Shown here one piece after another: positions 25,417-33,727 of a stretch of 53,463 nt of DNA. Where the stretch lies: the NCBI GenBank assembly GCA_022446905.1, contig JAKVBT010000007.1, forward strand, positions 16,207 to 69,669, written 5' to 3'. The notes under the pieces were generated by a model. The model was given only the letters and a program-made list of their open reading frames with translations. It had not been told where the DNA came from and did not search any database. A program made the position numbers and the translations under genes. This DNA is from Phycisphaerales bacterium. GTDB lineage: Bacteria; Planctomycetota; Phycisphaerae; Phycisphaerales; SM1A02. Position 1 is the stretch's first letter, and the number at the start of each line of letters is the position of its first letter.

Positions 25417-27096
25417 ATGCCCGTTTCACTGACTTTGACTGCAACTCTGGCAATAGCGAGCACGATCAGCATGCCTGGCGCGCGAACAGTGGACTCTCCA
25501 TGGTCCATGCGTTATTTCGATACGCACCAAGCCATGCAACTTGATCTTGATTGGATCGCCGTACATGCTGAATCCTTGCCAACGCTCGACCTCGTCGCCC
25601 ACGATGGCATCACAGCACACTTGTCACAAGCTGGATCTAGCCAAGTCACAGACTGGCACTACGTACCAGTCTCCGGGGCATCGACTGCTCAGGATGTAGC
25701 TGCACTGATTCACATGACCTCAGAAACGGACGGTGTGTTTGCCTCACCCATGCTGCTTGGTGGCACACATCTGCTGCCCTGGATTCCAACACAGGAACTC
25801 ATCGTTCAGATTCGTGCCGGGCATGATCTCGGTGACACGCCGATGCTTGAGGAAGGACTAGGTGGACATGCTGGCATGTGTCGCATCGACACCGAGGCTT
25901 CCAATGGCTTGATTGTCATGCAACTCGCAGAGACCATGGCTCGCAATCCTGCAGTTGAATGGGCACAGCCAAATGCAATTTGGTGGGCCAAACAGTTCTA
26001 TACACCCAATGACCCTCAATACGGAAGTCAATGGGCACTGAATAACAACAATGACATGGATATGGATGCTCCAGAATGCTGGGACATCACATTTGGCGAT
26101 GCATCTATCGTGGTTGCCATTCTTGATGATGGCATTGATCAGAATCATCCGGATATCAGTTCTGTCCCCGGTGCAGATTTCACCAATGAGAACACTGGCG
26201 GAAACCACACCACGGTGTGCGATGGTCATGGATCCTGCGTCGGCGGATGTGTCTCGGCCACGATCGACAACAACATCGGCGTCACTGGTGTTGCTCCAGG
26301 CTGCCGTGTCATGGCGACGCGAATCTTCAATTCGATCGCTTTCTTTGGCTTCTGCTTTGGGTTCATTGAAACAACAGATGCATGGATCGTCAACGGGATT
26401 GGTCATACGGTGACTGCAGGCGCCCGTGTCACCAACTCGAGTTGGGGCGGCGGGGCTCCATCAAGTGCTGTCTCAACCGCATTCAACAATGCCGAGGCTG
26501 CCGGAGTCATCCATTTCGGCGCTGCAGGCAATGATGGGTCATCTACGATTAGCTATCCCGCCAGCCTGGCTTCAGTCAACGCCGTCGCAGCAATCAACAG
26601 CAGCGGCAATCTCGCATCCTTCAGTACCTACGGAAGCGGTCTGTTCTGCAGCGCTCCTGGTGAGAGCATCTTGACTACAGACTGGACGGGATCAAACGGC
26701 TTTGCCAGTGGCGACTACACCACCATTGATGGGACGAGTTTCGCAGCCCCGTACGCCGCAGGTGTTGCAGCGCTGGTGCTGTCCATGGATCCGTCGCTGA
26801 CTCCCGATGAAGTCGAAGACATCATGGCGGACACGGCGATGGACCGAGGTTCATCCGGGTACGACACCCAATACGGATGGGGCATTGCCAATGCCGCCGC
26901 AGCAGTGGCGGCTGTCGATACGACTGACCCTTGTCAGGGCGATGTCGATGGCAACGGCAATGTGGGTGCTGATGACATTTTGGCGATCATTGCCGCGTGG
27001 GGATCAAGTGATCCGGATGCAGATATCAACGGCGATGGATTGGTTGGGACAGATGACATCCTGATTCTGATTGCCAACTGGGGCGACTGCCCCTGA
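25417..27096 (+). CDS. Secreted subtilisin-like serine protease (S8) with C-terminal dockerin-like repeats
   Basis: A 559-aa exported protease. A signal peptide (about 1-23) is followed by a long prodomain-like region (to about 195), then the S8 catalytic domain with D237 (VAILDDGID), H271 (DGHGSCVGG), oxyanion N372 (AAGND) and S441 (DGTSFAAPYAAG). The C terminus (about 506-559) holds two calcium-loop repeats, GDVDGNGNVGADDILAI and ADINGDGLVGTDDILIL, each ending in AAWG or ANWG, and bounded by cysteines. This dockerin type I-like tail is common on secreted proteins of Phycisphaerae and probably serves surface attachment rather than a cellulosome. ATG 25417 has GGAG 11 bases upstream, directly after a terminator. 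Confidence 0.95.
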   Translation: MPVSLTLTATLAIASTISMPGARTVDSPWSMRYFDTHQAMQLDLDWIAVHAESLPTLDLVAHDGITAHLSQAGSSQVTDWHYVPVSGASTAQDVAALIHMTSETDGVFASPMLLGGTHLLPWIPTQELIVQIRAGHDLGDTPMLEEGLGGHAGMCRIDTEASNGLIVMQLAETMARNPAVEWAQPNAIWWAKQFYTPNDPQYGSQWALNNNNDMDMDAPECWDITFGDASIVVAILDDGIDQNHPDISSVPGADFTNENTGGNHTTVCDGHGSCVGGCVSATIDNNIGVTGVAPGCRVMATRIFNSIAFFGFCFGFIETTDAWIVNGIGHTVTAGARVTNSSWGGGAPSSAVSTAFNNAEAAGVIHFGAAGNDGSSTISYPASLASVNAVAAINSSGNLASFSTYGSGLFCSAPGESILTTDWTGSNGFASGDYTTIDGTSFAAPYAAGVAALVLSMDPSLTPDEVEDIMADTAMDRGSSGYDTQYGWGIANAAAAVAAVDTTDPCQGDVDGNGNVGADDILAIIAAWGSSDPDADINGDGLVGTDDILILIANWGDCP

Positions 27097-27113
27097 TCAG
27101 CAAGCGCCGTCCT

Positions 27114-28289
27114 TCATGACAAACGAACACGCTCGCCTTCGCTCGTCGAGGCGAGCGTGTGTGTATCTCCGCGCCACTGAACACCGCCACGAATCAGCGC
27201 AAGTGCCATCGAGCGGAGTGTGATCAATAAACCAGCGACTGCTCCCAGCGGCCAGAGGAGTGACCACCAACGCGGCAGCCCAAAGGACATCGCCAACATC
27301 ACGCTGAGCGCCGTAGCCATCGCCACCGTGGCTGCAGCCAACAATGCCCACGGCGATGGCCACCACATCAGCATCACCAGTGGCGAAACATCAATCGCAA
27401 TCAACAGGATGCCTAGTAGGCCAGAAACAGCAATGCCAATACGGGTGCGCGCTTTGGCAACTCCCTTTTCTGCACCACGAAGGAACTGCCCAGTGGTTCG
27501 ATACCACTCAATCTCAACCCATTGCGCACCAATGGCACTCCTGCTCCTCGCGCCTGCATCTTTGATGATCTGAGCCAACCCAACATCATCGGCAATTTCA
27601 AGACGAAGTTGCTCAAGTCCACCAGCACGTTCAAGCGCGGAACGACGTACAAGATTAAAGGCCCCTACACCCATCGCCCGAGGTTGATCATCATCATTTG
27701 CCAACCACAGTCGCAAGGTACAGATCAGCACACGCATTAATGGCGCCAAACACAATCGCAGCACCAACGGTCCACCAACCATGCGCGGGGTCATCGCAAC
27801 ATGATCGGCCTGCTCACACTCGGCCCAAGCGATAGCTGAGGCCACCGCGCCTGGGAGCACGTGCGTGTCGCCATCACTGAAGAGATACCATCCTTGTTCC
27901 TGAACCTGCGCATGTTCAAGGCCGATCTGCTGTGCATGCACCTTCCCAAGCCAACCCTCTGGAAGCGTGACATTGCGAATCACGCGTGCTCGCGGATCAT
28001 GCCCGCATTCGCGTTCGAGGATGTCGGCAGTTGCATCATCTGATCTGTCGTCGACAAAAATAAATTCCATCCACGGCTCAGGATCAGCCAATCGTGTTTG
28101 AGTGGCAGCTTCAATGGCATCCGCTTCATTCCGAGCGGGGCAAATCACCGAGACGAGCGGTCCACTTTCACTAGATGTATCCACCTGACCAGCGGGTAGT
28201 GGTCGCACAGCACGCAGTGTGCGCATGATGCACACTGCCTGAAGCAACCACCACAAAGCACCACATAACGCGATCAGCCAAAGCACCAT
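27114..28289 (-). CDS. Family 2 glycosyltransferase with membrane helices (HpnB/CrtQ-like)
   Basis: A 391-aa GT-A fold enzyme anchored in the membrane. One N-terminal helix is followed by the catalytic domain (SVICPARNEADAIEAA, IFVDDRSDDATADIL, nucleotide/metal acidic motif in LFSDGDTHV) and three or so C-terminal helices (about 270-365). The layout and the LPEGWLGKVHA motif resemble HpnB and CrtQ, which glycosylate hopanoids or carotenoid acids. hpnH in the same window makes a hopanoid substrate possible, but not shown. Its ATG overlaps the SDR stop by one base (TGATG), so the two work together or at least are co-translated. A second relative lies at 48493-49695. Confidence 0.85.
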   Translation of the reverse strand: MVLWLIALCGALWWLLQAVCIMRTLRAVRPLPAGQVDTSSESGPLVSVICPARNEADAIEAATQTRLADPEPWMEFIFVDDRSDDATADILERECGHDPRARVIRNVTLPEGWLGKVHAQQIGLEHAQVQEQGWYLFSDGDTHVLPGAVASAIAWAECEQADHVAMTPRMVGGPLVLRLCLAPLMRVLICTLRLWLANDDDQPRAMGVGAFNLVRRSALERAGGLEQLRLEIADDVGLAQIIKDAGARSRSAIGAQWVEIEWYRTTGQFLRGAEKGVAKARTRIGIAVSGLLGILLIAIDVSPLVMLMWWPSPWALLAAATVAMATALSVMLAMSFGLPRWWSLLWPLGAVAGLLITLRSMALALIRGGVQWRGDTHTLASTSEGERVRLS

Positions 28290-28990
28290 CAGCGCACGGC
28301 GCGGGTTAGTCCCCCGTCCATACAGATTGACTCACCTGTGATGTACCTCGCCTCATCACTACATAGCCACGCCATCAAACCAGCAAGTTCAGAAGCATCT
28401 GCGGCGCGACCCGCTGGAATCTGCGCCACAATCTCGTCGGGCACATCGAAAGTACTGACGAATCCAGGCATCACAGCATTGATGCGAACATCAGGTGCCC
28501 ACTGCCTCGCCGCCATCCGAATCATCGCCGTGAGTCCGCTTCGCAGAACCGTTGAAACTGGATAGTTGTCCATCACTTCCCGTGCTGCAGCCCCACTCGT
28601 ACAGACAATAGATCCGCCACCAGACTGCCGCATAAGCGGCACGGCCAACTTGCCGACGCGCATCACGCTGAGCAGCACCATGTCCAGCCCTGCGTGCCAA
28701 TCGTCATCGCTGAGATCGAGCAATCGCCCTGTGGGCAAATGGCCGGTATTGAGAACCACGGCATCCAGCCGCCCCCAAGGGGCGATGGAGGCAAAGAGGG
28801 TGTCGATGTCCTCTGAGCAAGTCAGATTGCCTTGCACCCAAAGGCCATCCACCTCATTGGCGATGGCCTGACCATCGTCACCCCGCGACATGAGTGCCAC
28901 CCGATATCCATCCGCCGAAAGTCGGCGGACGCAGGCAGCGCCAATGCCCTTGGATGCAGCGGTCACGATGGCGACTGGGTGTTCAGACAT
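28289..28990 (-). CDS. Short-chain dehydrogenase/reductase lacking the usual catalytic lysine
   Basis: A 233-aa SDR with the NAD(P) motif TAASKGIG (10-17), VLNTG in place of NNAG, and the catalytic serine region VCTSGAAA. The YxxxK motif is altered: the tyrosine reads DNYPVSTVLRSGL, with threonine where lysine is expected. Some divergent FabG-like SDRs show a similar replacement. The C terminus has NAVMPGFVST and ITGESICMDGG, as in classical SDRs. It overlaps the glycosyltransferase start by one base, so a modified sugar or lipid substrate is possible. Weak ribosome site at ATG 28990. Confidence 0.87.
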   Translation of the reverse strand: MSEHPVAIVTAASKGIGAACVRRLSADGYRVALMSRGDDGQAIANEVDGLWVQGNLTCSEDIDTLFASIAPWGRLDAVVLNTGHLPTGRLLDLSDDDWHAGLDMVLLSVMRVGKLAVPLMRQSGGGSIVCTSGAAAREVMDNYPVSTVLRSGLTAMIRMAARQWAPDVRINAVMPGFVSTFDVPDEIVAQIPAGRAADASELAGLMAWLCSDEARYITGESICMDGGLTRAVR

Positions 28991-29110
28991 GTACGTAGGG
29001 TATCGACCCGCAACAACACAATCGACACGCAGGAATCCTGATCTACACAGCTAAGCATGGCTGCCATGACTCAGTTCGTCGACAAGCTCACCAAAGAGTA
29101 TGCTCCAAGC

Positions 29111-29746
29111 ATGGCTCACCGCCGAGGGAGATTCTGGCTGATACTGGCGACCTGCCTTCTGCTTGGGGCGTGCGCTCCGCGATCGATGCCACTTTTCAAT
29201 GGCAAGGATTTGGATGGCTGGACCAAGGTCGGCGGCGATGCAACCTATACCGTCGTTGATGGCACAATCATCGGCACTCGAGGACCAGGACCGAACACTT
29301 TTCTACGCACCAATGACACCTATGACGACTTCATCCTCCAGTTGGAGTTCAAGTGGAACCAGCCGATCAACTCTGGCGTGCAGTTTCGTTCACACCAACG
29401 TGAAGAAGATGGCCGAGTCTCGGGCTATCAATGTGAACTTGATCCTTCCGATCGCGGGTGGACAGGTGGGCTGTATGACGAAGCTGGCCGTGGCTGGCTT
29501 GTCTCACTCAAGGACGATCCAAAGGCCATGGCAGCAGTTACGAACATCGATCAGTGGAATCAGATGCGAATTGAGGCCCGTGGCGATCATCTACAGACAT
29601 GGGTCAATGGCGTGCCCTGTGCTCAACTGACCGACACAAACGCCCACACTGGCTTCATTGCACTGCAAGTGCATAGCGCGACCGAACCCGGTCAGATCTG
29701 CTGGCGCCGAATTCATATCACTCCACTCCAATCTAAGTCGGAGTGA
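29111..29746 (+). CDS. DUF1080 (3-keto-disaccharide hydrolase family) lipoprotein
   Basis: A 211-aa lipoprotein with a concanavalin-like fold. From ATG 29111 the N terminus is a lipoprotein signal: MAHRRGR, a hydrophobic stretch, then lipobox LLGAC with the modified cysteine at 21. In-frame ATGs at 29057 and 29066 would put extra residues before the signal, so 29111 is preferred although its ribosome site is weak. The DUF1080 pattern is clear: LFNGKDLDGW, then FILQLEFKWNQPINSGVQFR, WNQMRIEARG and TGFIALQVHS. Members are very abundant in Planctomycetota and some hydrolyse 3-keto-glycosides; the substrate here is unknown. Confidence 0.88.
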   Translation: MAHRRGRFWLILATCLLLGACAPRSMPLFNGKDLDGWTKVGGDATYTVVDGTIIGTRGPGPNTFLRTNDTYDDFILQLEFKWNQPINSGVQFRSHQREEDGRVSGYQCELDPSDRGWTGGLYDEAGRGWLVSLKDDPKAMAAVTNIDQWNQMRIEARGDHLQTWVNGVPCAQLTDTNAHTGFIALQVHSATEPGQICWRRIHITPLQSKSE

Positions 29747-29996
29747 GCCACTCTGAGTGCTATGACTCCCCGAACCTATGGGGCAACGTCAGAGCATCCC
29801 AAAACATATTCAGTCATTTGTGACGCGTTTTGGTTGTGGATGGCCGTATGGGGGGCAGGCCATGATGTACTGATAGGCCGATCGAACATGGGCTGCATCT
29901 TGTATGCAGTCACTGATCAATAGAGCATTCAAAGGCTACTGGTTGCCCTTTCTGCCGTGACCTCTTCTCTTTCGGCCAATGCCGGAACCTCTCCGC

Positions 29997-30017
29997 AGAA
30001 GCGTCAAGCGCGCTTCT
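29997..30017. repeat. Perfect inverted repeat (7-bp stem)
   Basis: AGAAGCG and CGCTTCT pair around a seven-base loop. Confidence 0.5.
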
Positions 30018-30026
30018 AGCACCATA

Positions 30027-30075
30027 CGCCCCGGTGGACTGCAACTTCAGATATTGAAGTGGCACCGCCGGGGCG
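30027..30075. repeat. Long inverted repeat, 20 bp of pairing
   Basis: CGCCCCGGTGG pairs with CCGCCGGGGCG (11 bp, one G-T), then TGC/GCA and ACTTCA/TGAAGT close a five-base loop. This is the most stable structure in the intergenic region. It lies 55 bp beyond the acyP stop and may end that operon, though no T-tract is present. Confidence 0.6.
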
Positions 30076-30129
30076 GCCGTTGGCCCTCGGCACCAAGGGT
30101 CCTAGTGTTGTCCTACGGCTGATGTGCTG

Positions 30130-30411
30130 TCATGAGCGTCGGATTTCAAAACCAGAGGAAGGAAGCCCTCCACTATCAGCTTGCACATCAGTCCGCTGAT
30201 CCACGTGCCCAGGCATGGCTGCTTCCACTGCATCAAAGAACGCCTCAATTTCAGATGCAGTCCCGGTCACTTCACAGCGTACAGAACCATCTGGTTCGTT
30301 TCGAACCCAACCACGCACAGGAAAACGCTCAGCAACCGTTTGCGTAGTCCATCGGAAACCCACCCCTTGCACACGACCGTGAAAAACGACCGCGCGCACA
30401 GACATGTTCAT
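30130..30411 (-). CDS. acyP: Acylphosphatase
   Basis: A small (93 aa) enzyme that hydrolyses carboxyl-phosphate bonds such as acetyl or carbamoyl phosphate. The phosphate-binding loop with catalytic arginine is GRVQGVGFRW, and the catalytic asparagine is in GWVRNEPDGSV. The start ATG 30411 overlaps the yebC stop as ATGA. It is the last gene of the nusA-infB operon; an ATG two codons in (30405) is the alternative start. Confidence 0.94.
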   Translation of the reverse strand: MNMSVRAVVFHGRVQGVGFRWTTQTVAERFPVRGWVRNEPDGSVRCEVTGTASEIEAFFDAVEAAMPGHVDQRTDVQADSGGLPSSGFEIRRS

Positions 30412-31157
30412 TCCAGTGCTGCCATGACGTCGCTTGAGATGTCGGCGTTGGAGTGCACTTTCTGCACATCGTCACACTCTTCCAACACATCGATCAGCCG
30501 CATGATCTTCTGAGCGAGGCCTGCATCACAAGCGACCGTCATATCTGGAACCATGGTGATCTCTGCACTCACCGTCTCAATAGCAGCCGCGTCGAGTGCA
30601 TCCTTGACGGTGATAAATGAGGCAACATCAGTTACTACCTCAAAGCCCCCATCCTGCTCCATAATGTCTTCGGCACCAGCCTCAAGCGCAATTTCCATCA
30701 ACTGCTCTTCAGTCGTTTTACCCGATTCAATCAGAATGACACCACGCGAATGGAAGCCAAAAGAAACAGCTCCAGTCTTGGCCATATTGCCGCCGTGCTT
30801 TTCAAAGGCGTGACGAACAATAGGTGCCGTGCGTTGCACATTCTCAGTCAAACAGTCGACCAGAATCGCCACCCCACCAGCACCGTACCCTTCATACCGG
30901 ATGTCCTGATAGACAGCCCCATCATTGCCCTCACCACTGGCTTTCTCAATGGCCTTCTTAATGGTGTCCTTGGGCATGTTGACGCTCTTGGCGTCTTCGA
31001 TGGAATAGCGCAGCCGGAGATTCATCTCCGGGTCACTCCCACCCTCTTTCACCGCCACCATGATGGCGCGACTGGCCTTGCTCCAGGCTTTGCCTTTGAC
31101 GGCATCCTGTCGAGCTTTGCGGTGTTTGATGTTCGCCCACTTGCTGTGACCGGCCAT
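30408..31157 (-). CDS. YebC/PmpR (TACO1) family translation or regulatory protein
   Basis: A 249-aa protein starting MAGHSKWANIKHRKARQDA, the family signature, with DIRYEGYGAGGVAILVDCLT and NMAKTGAVSFGF further in. Members have been described as DNA-binding regulators and, more recently, as factors that relieve ribosome stalling at proline-rich stretches. The Shine-Dalgarno AGGAG overlaps the upstream stop (TGAGGAG). The window encodes several proline-rich proteins (IF-2 linker, TonB-like) that such a factor would help translate (inference). Confidence 0.94.
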   Translation of the reverse strand: MAGHSKWANIKHRKARQDAVKGKAWSKASRAIMVAVKEGGSDPEMNLRLRYSIEDAKSVNMPKDTIKKAIEKASGEGNDGAVYQDIRYEGYGAGGVAILVDCLTENVQRTAPIVRHAFEKHGGNMAKTGAVSFGFHSRGVILIESGKTTEEQLMEIALEAGAEDIMEQDGGFEVVTDVASFITVKDALDAAAIETVSAEITMVPDMTVACDAGLAQKIMRLIDVLEECDDVQKVHSNADISSDVMAALE

Positions 31158-31169
31158 CGACGGCGCTCC

Positions 31170-32630
31170 TCAGTCTGTTTCAGGTAATTGACCCGACCAA
31201 CGACGCATGAGATCGGCTCGAAGCCGGTCTTCCATGACCCCGAACTCAAGATCATACAGCGATCGGGCAGGCATCACCGATACGCCCCAGTCATCGCTTT
31301 GGACGCGCGAATAGATTCGCATCTGATTGCGCATGAAGTCTGGATGAGTCAATGTCCCAAGCGCCAATCTCCAGAGACGTCGCCCCTCAATATGATCGCC
31401 CGAAGCCCAAAGCGCATCACCTAAGTGCTTAAGGATCAGCGGATCTTGCTCATTGGCCAGACGACTGGCTCGACGCAAAACCGTAACTGCACCTAACCCG
31501 TTGGCATCATCTGCCAGACGACCCTGCTGCAAACGCAGACAGCCAAGACTGTCGAGTGTTGCAGCATCTTCAGGCACTTCAGCCCATGCACGCTCAATCA
31601 ATGACGCAGCTTCCTCGGTTGGTCCAGAATGCTCAAGAATGGCATATCCCAAATTGTTCAGTGCCAAAGCATTGCTCGGATTGATGATCAACGCCTTACG
31701 ATACAAGCGTTCTGCACCATCCCGATGACCAAGAGTCGCATGGATGTTCGCAGCAGCCGCATACGCCGCTGCGATATCCATCGGTCTCCGAAACGACTCT
31801 AAAAGCCGAACATCATTCTCCTCCATCGCTTCAATCAACTCAGCACTCGACTGATCATCCTGCAACAACGCGTCCATTGTGATGGCCACGGATGCAAATC
31901 GGCCTCGATCGCCTGGAGCTGGAAGCATCGCCTGAAACCGCCGAATCGCTGCCAGTTCTCTGACAACTTCGTATGCACGCTGATCGACCAAGGCTTGTAG
32001 TAGATAGATCCACTCCGCCCGGTGGGCTCCGTCACCTGGATCAATTGCTGCATGTCGACGCAGCACTGCCAGTGGCTCACGTTCATACATTCCCGCTTCT
32101 TGAGCAAGGCCAACCTGGCGCAGGGCTTGGGCCAGCAGGATGTCCCATGGAGCAGATTCCTTAGATGTTTCCTCAGGTGCACACCTCCGGCGGCGAATCA
32201 AATAGGCCGCTGCCTCTCGGGGACGATCATCTAACATCGCAGCAGTCGCATTAATTTCCAGGGCCTGCACATCTTCAGGGCAACACAACAAACGGTGGTA
32301 CCAAGCCCGAGCGGCCAAAGGCGCATCGCCCAGCCTGGAAGCCAAGCGTGCTAGTCCACTCCAAGCGGCTCCATTGGCTGGATCTGCTTCTACTGCAGCG
32401 AGATAGGATTCAAGTGCACGCTGCACATCACGTTGACGCTCAGCGATTCGACCTTCAATCTGGGATCGGGCACTGGCTTCATGACGCACCGTATTCCAGC
32501 CAACGTCATGTGATGGCTTCTGCACCTTGACATGCAGCCGCTCAAGCATGACCGCGTCATCTGGCATATCAGCAATAGCCGACAAAGTCAGGGTGAGCAT
32601 GATGCCCACGCAGCACAGCCTAATGATCAC
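31170..32630 (-). CDS. Secreted tetratricopeptide-repeat protein
   Basis: A 486-aa protein with a short signal sequence (IIRLCCVGIMLTLTLSAIA) and several TPR helices pairs: ALESYLAAVEADPANGAAW (about 73-91), AERLYRKALIINPSNALALN (about 305-325), then SLIERAWAEVPEDAATLDSL. TPR arrays bind other proteins; the partner is unknown. The start GTG 32630 overlaps the stop of the preceding gene as GTGA; an ATG at 32600 would cut into the signal. It lies in the nusA-infB-rbfA operon and may be a periplasmic or outer-membrane scaffold. Confidence 0.82.
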   Translation of the reverse strand: MIIRLCCVGIMLTLTLSAIADMPDDAVMLERLHVKVQKPSHDVGWNTVRHEASARSQIEGRIAERQRDVQRALESYLAAVEADPANGAAWSGLARLASRLGDAPLAARAWYHRLLCCPEDVQALEINATAAMLDDRPREAAAYLIRRRRCAPEETSKESAPWDILLAQALRQVGLAQEAGMYEREPLAVLRRHAAIDPGDGAHRAEWIYLLQALVDQRAYEVVRELAAIRRFQAMLPAPGDRGRFASVAITMDALLQDDQSSAELIEAMEENDVRLLESFRRPMDIAAAYAAAANIHATLGHRDGAERLYRKALIINPSNALALNNLGYAILEHSGPTEEAASLIERAWAEVPEDAATLDSLGCLRLQQGRLADDANGLGAVTVLRRASRLANEQDPLILKHLGDALWASGDHIEGRRLWRLALGTLTHPDFMRNQMRIYSRVQSDDWGVSVMPARSLYDLEFGVMEDRLRADLMRRWSGQLPETD

Positions 32631-33727
32631 CGCGGCGACTTCTTCTTAGCAGCCTTTTTCGCAGTTTTCTTTGCTGTCTTCTTCTTCGTCGATGTTCGAC
32701 TGGTCTTTTTCTTCACAGCCTTCTTAGTAGTTTTTTTCTTGGCTGCCTTCTTTGTGGTCTTCTTGGCAGCCTTCTTGGCCACTTTCTTTGTGGTCTTCTT
32801 TGCTGCCTTCTTGGCCACTTTCTTAGTGGTCTTCTTTGCTGCCTTCTTAGTCACCTTCTTAGTGGTCTTCTTGGCAGCCTTTGGAGTGGCCTTCTTCTTG
32901 GCGGCCTTCTTTTCAGGCGCTTTCTTCGTCACTTTCTTCTTGGCAGCAGTTGGCTTGGGCGCCGCAGCCTTCGCGGCTTCCTCAGCCAGCTTTTTAGCAG
33001 CACGCTCCGCAATACGCTTCGCCTTGTCTGCTCGGGCTTGCGCACGCTTCTTCGCTGAAGCTGTTCTTGCTCGCTTCGCCGCCTGCGTGTCAGATTGTTC
33101 CTGAGCCGCTCGCTTCTTCTGCACCGCTGCATTCTGACCGTCAACCCAAGCCTGCAAAGCCTGGTGAGCATCAGTTGCTTTATCTGACTTGACTTGACGA
33201 CTCATCCAGGCCGCCACCTCCTCAAGTGTCGCCCCTTCATCAACACAGCCCGAATCGACCAGCAACCAAGCCAACTGACTGTCGACCGGCACCTCACCAA
33301 CATCGGCACACAAGAGAAGCCAGCGTGCAGAGACATAGGGTGTCACGCCATCCAAAGAGTTGATCGCTGCCCGCACATCCCGCTTGCCCAATTCCAACTC
33401 AGGCGCCATCGTCACTTCATGATGTCGCAAATAGAGCCGGTGCATCATGCTCTTCAGGCGTGCAGCACGCTCGTGTGCCATTGCCGACTTGTCTGCGCAC
33501 ATTTCAGCAATCTCTTCTGGCGTAGAGACGCGTACTTCATGCCAATCAATCATGGCACTTTGCAACATCTCCCAACTGGAGTTTGCTTCGCTTGTGGTCG
33601 ACTCCCACAACAACTGCGAATATGCCAGTACATCAACGGGATCGGTCATCTCGACGATGGAGGCGCGACGCTTGAGCTTCTTGAGTTGCGCCGTAAACTT
33701 CTTGCCGTAGGCTGATGAATTCTTCAC
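32627..33727 (-). CDS. Endonuclease III-like (HhH-GPD) fold fused to a histone H1-like lysine-rich tail
   Basis: A 366-aa protein in two parts. Residues 28-200 follow the HhH-GPD DNA glycosylase pattern: DPVDVLAYSQLLWESTTSEA, TPEEIAEMC, then a hairpin LDGVTPYVSARWLL and VPVDSQLAWLL. D149 sits exactly 18 residues after Y131, the spacing between K120 and D138 in E. coli Nth, so the catalytic aspartate is kept and the lysine replaced by tyrosine. No 4Fe-4S cysteine cluster is present. Residues 215-366 are an H1-like tail of K, A, T, with 12-residue units such as KKTTKKVAKKAA. GTG 33727 overlaps the rbfA stop (GTGA). It occupies the place where truB often lies. It probably binds DNA; enzyme activity is doubtful. 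Confidence 0.75.
   Translation of the reverse strand: MKNSSAYGKKFTAQLKKLKRRASIVEMTDPVDVLAYSQLLWESTTSEANSSWEMLQSAMIDWHEVRVSTPEEIAEMCADKSAMAHERAARLKSMMHRLYLRHHEVTMAPELELGKRDVRAAINSLDGVTPYVSARWLLLCADVGEVPVDSQLAWLLVDSGCVDEGATLEEVAAWMSRQVKSDKATDAHQALQAWVDGQNAAVQKKRAAQEQSDTQAAKRARTASAKKRAQARADKAKRIAERAAKKLAEEAAKAAAPKPTAAKKKVTKKAPEKKAAKKKATPKAAKKTTKKVTKKAAKKTTKKVAKKAAKKTTKKVAKKAAKKTTKKAAKKKTTKKAVKKKTSRTSTKKKTAKKTAKKAAKKKSPR
32754..32897 (-). repeat. 36-bp tandem repeats coding the lysine-rich tail
   Basis: The string gtggtctt recurs at 32754, 32790, 32826 and 32862, exactly 36 bp apart. Each unit encodes 12 residues, approximately KKTTKKVAKKAA; the last copy is partial. Such repeats can change copy number by slippage. 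Confidence 0.85.

Larger units (their letters stand above)
29747..30129. other. 383-bp structured intergenic region between converging genes
   Basis: No open frame is supportable here. Several inverted repeats are visible: CTGCAT/ATGCAG near 29910, the perfect stem at 29997-30017 and the long one at 30027-30075, plus GGCCCT/AGGGTCC near 30085. It may hold terminators for both flanking genes or a small RNA; I recognise no known RNA family. Confidence 0.5.

Noticed and set aside
26940-27096. Cellulosome dockerin on the subtilase
   Set aside because: The repeats resemble dockerin type I, but no cohesin or scaffoldin is present and such tails are general in Phycisphaerae secreted proteins.
32532-33104. 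190-codon frame encoding a Phe/Ala/Val-rich, membrane-looking protein
   Set aside because: It is the reverse complement of the lysine-rich repeats (AAG read as CTT/TTC) and has no independent support.
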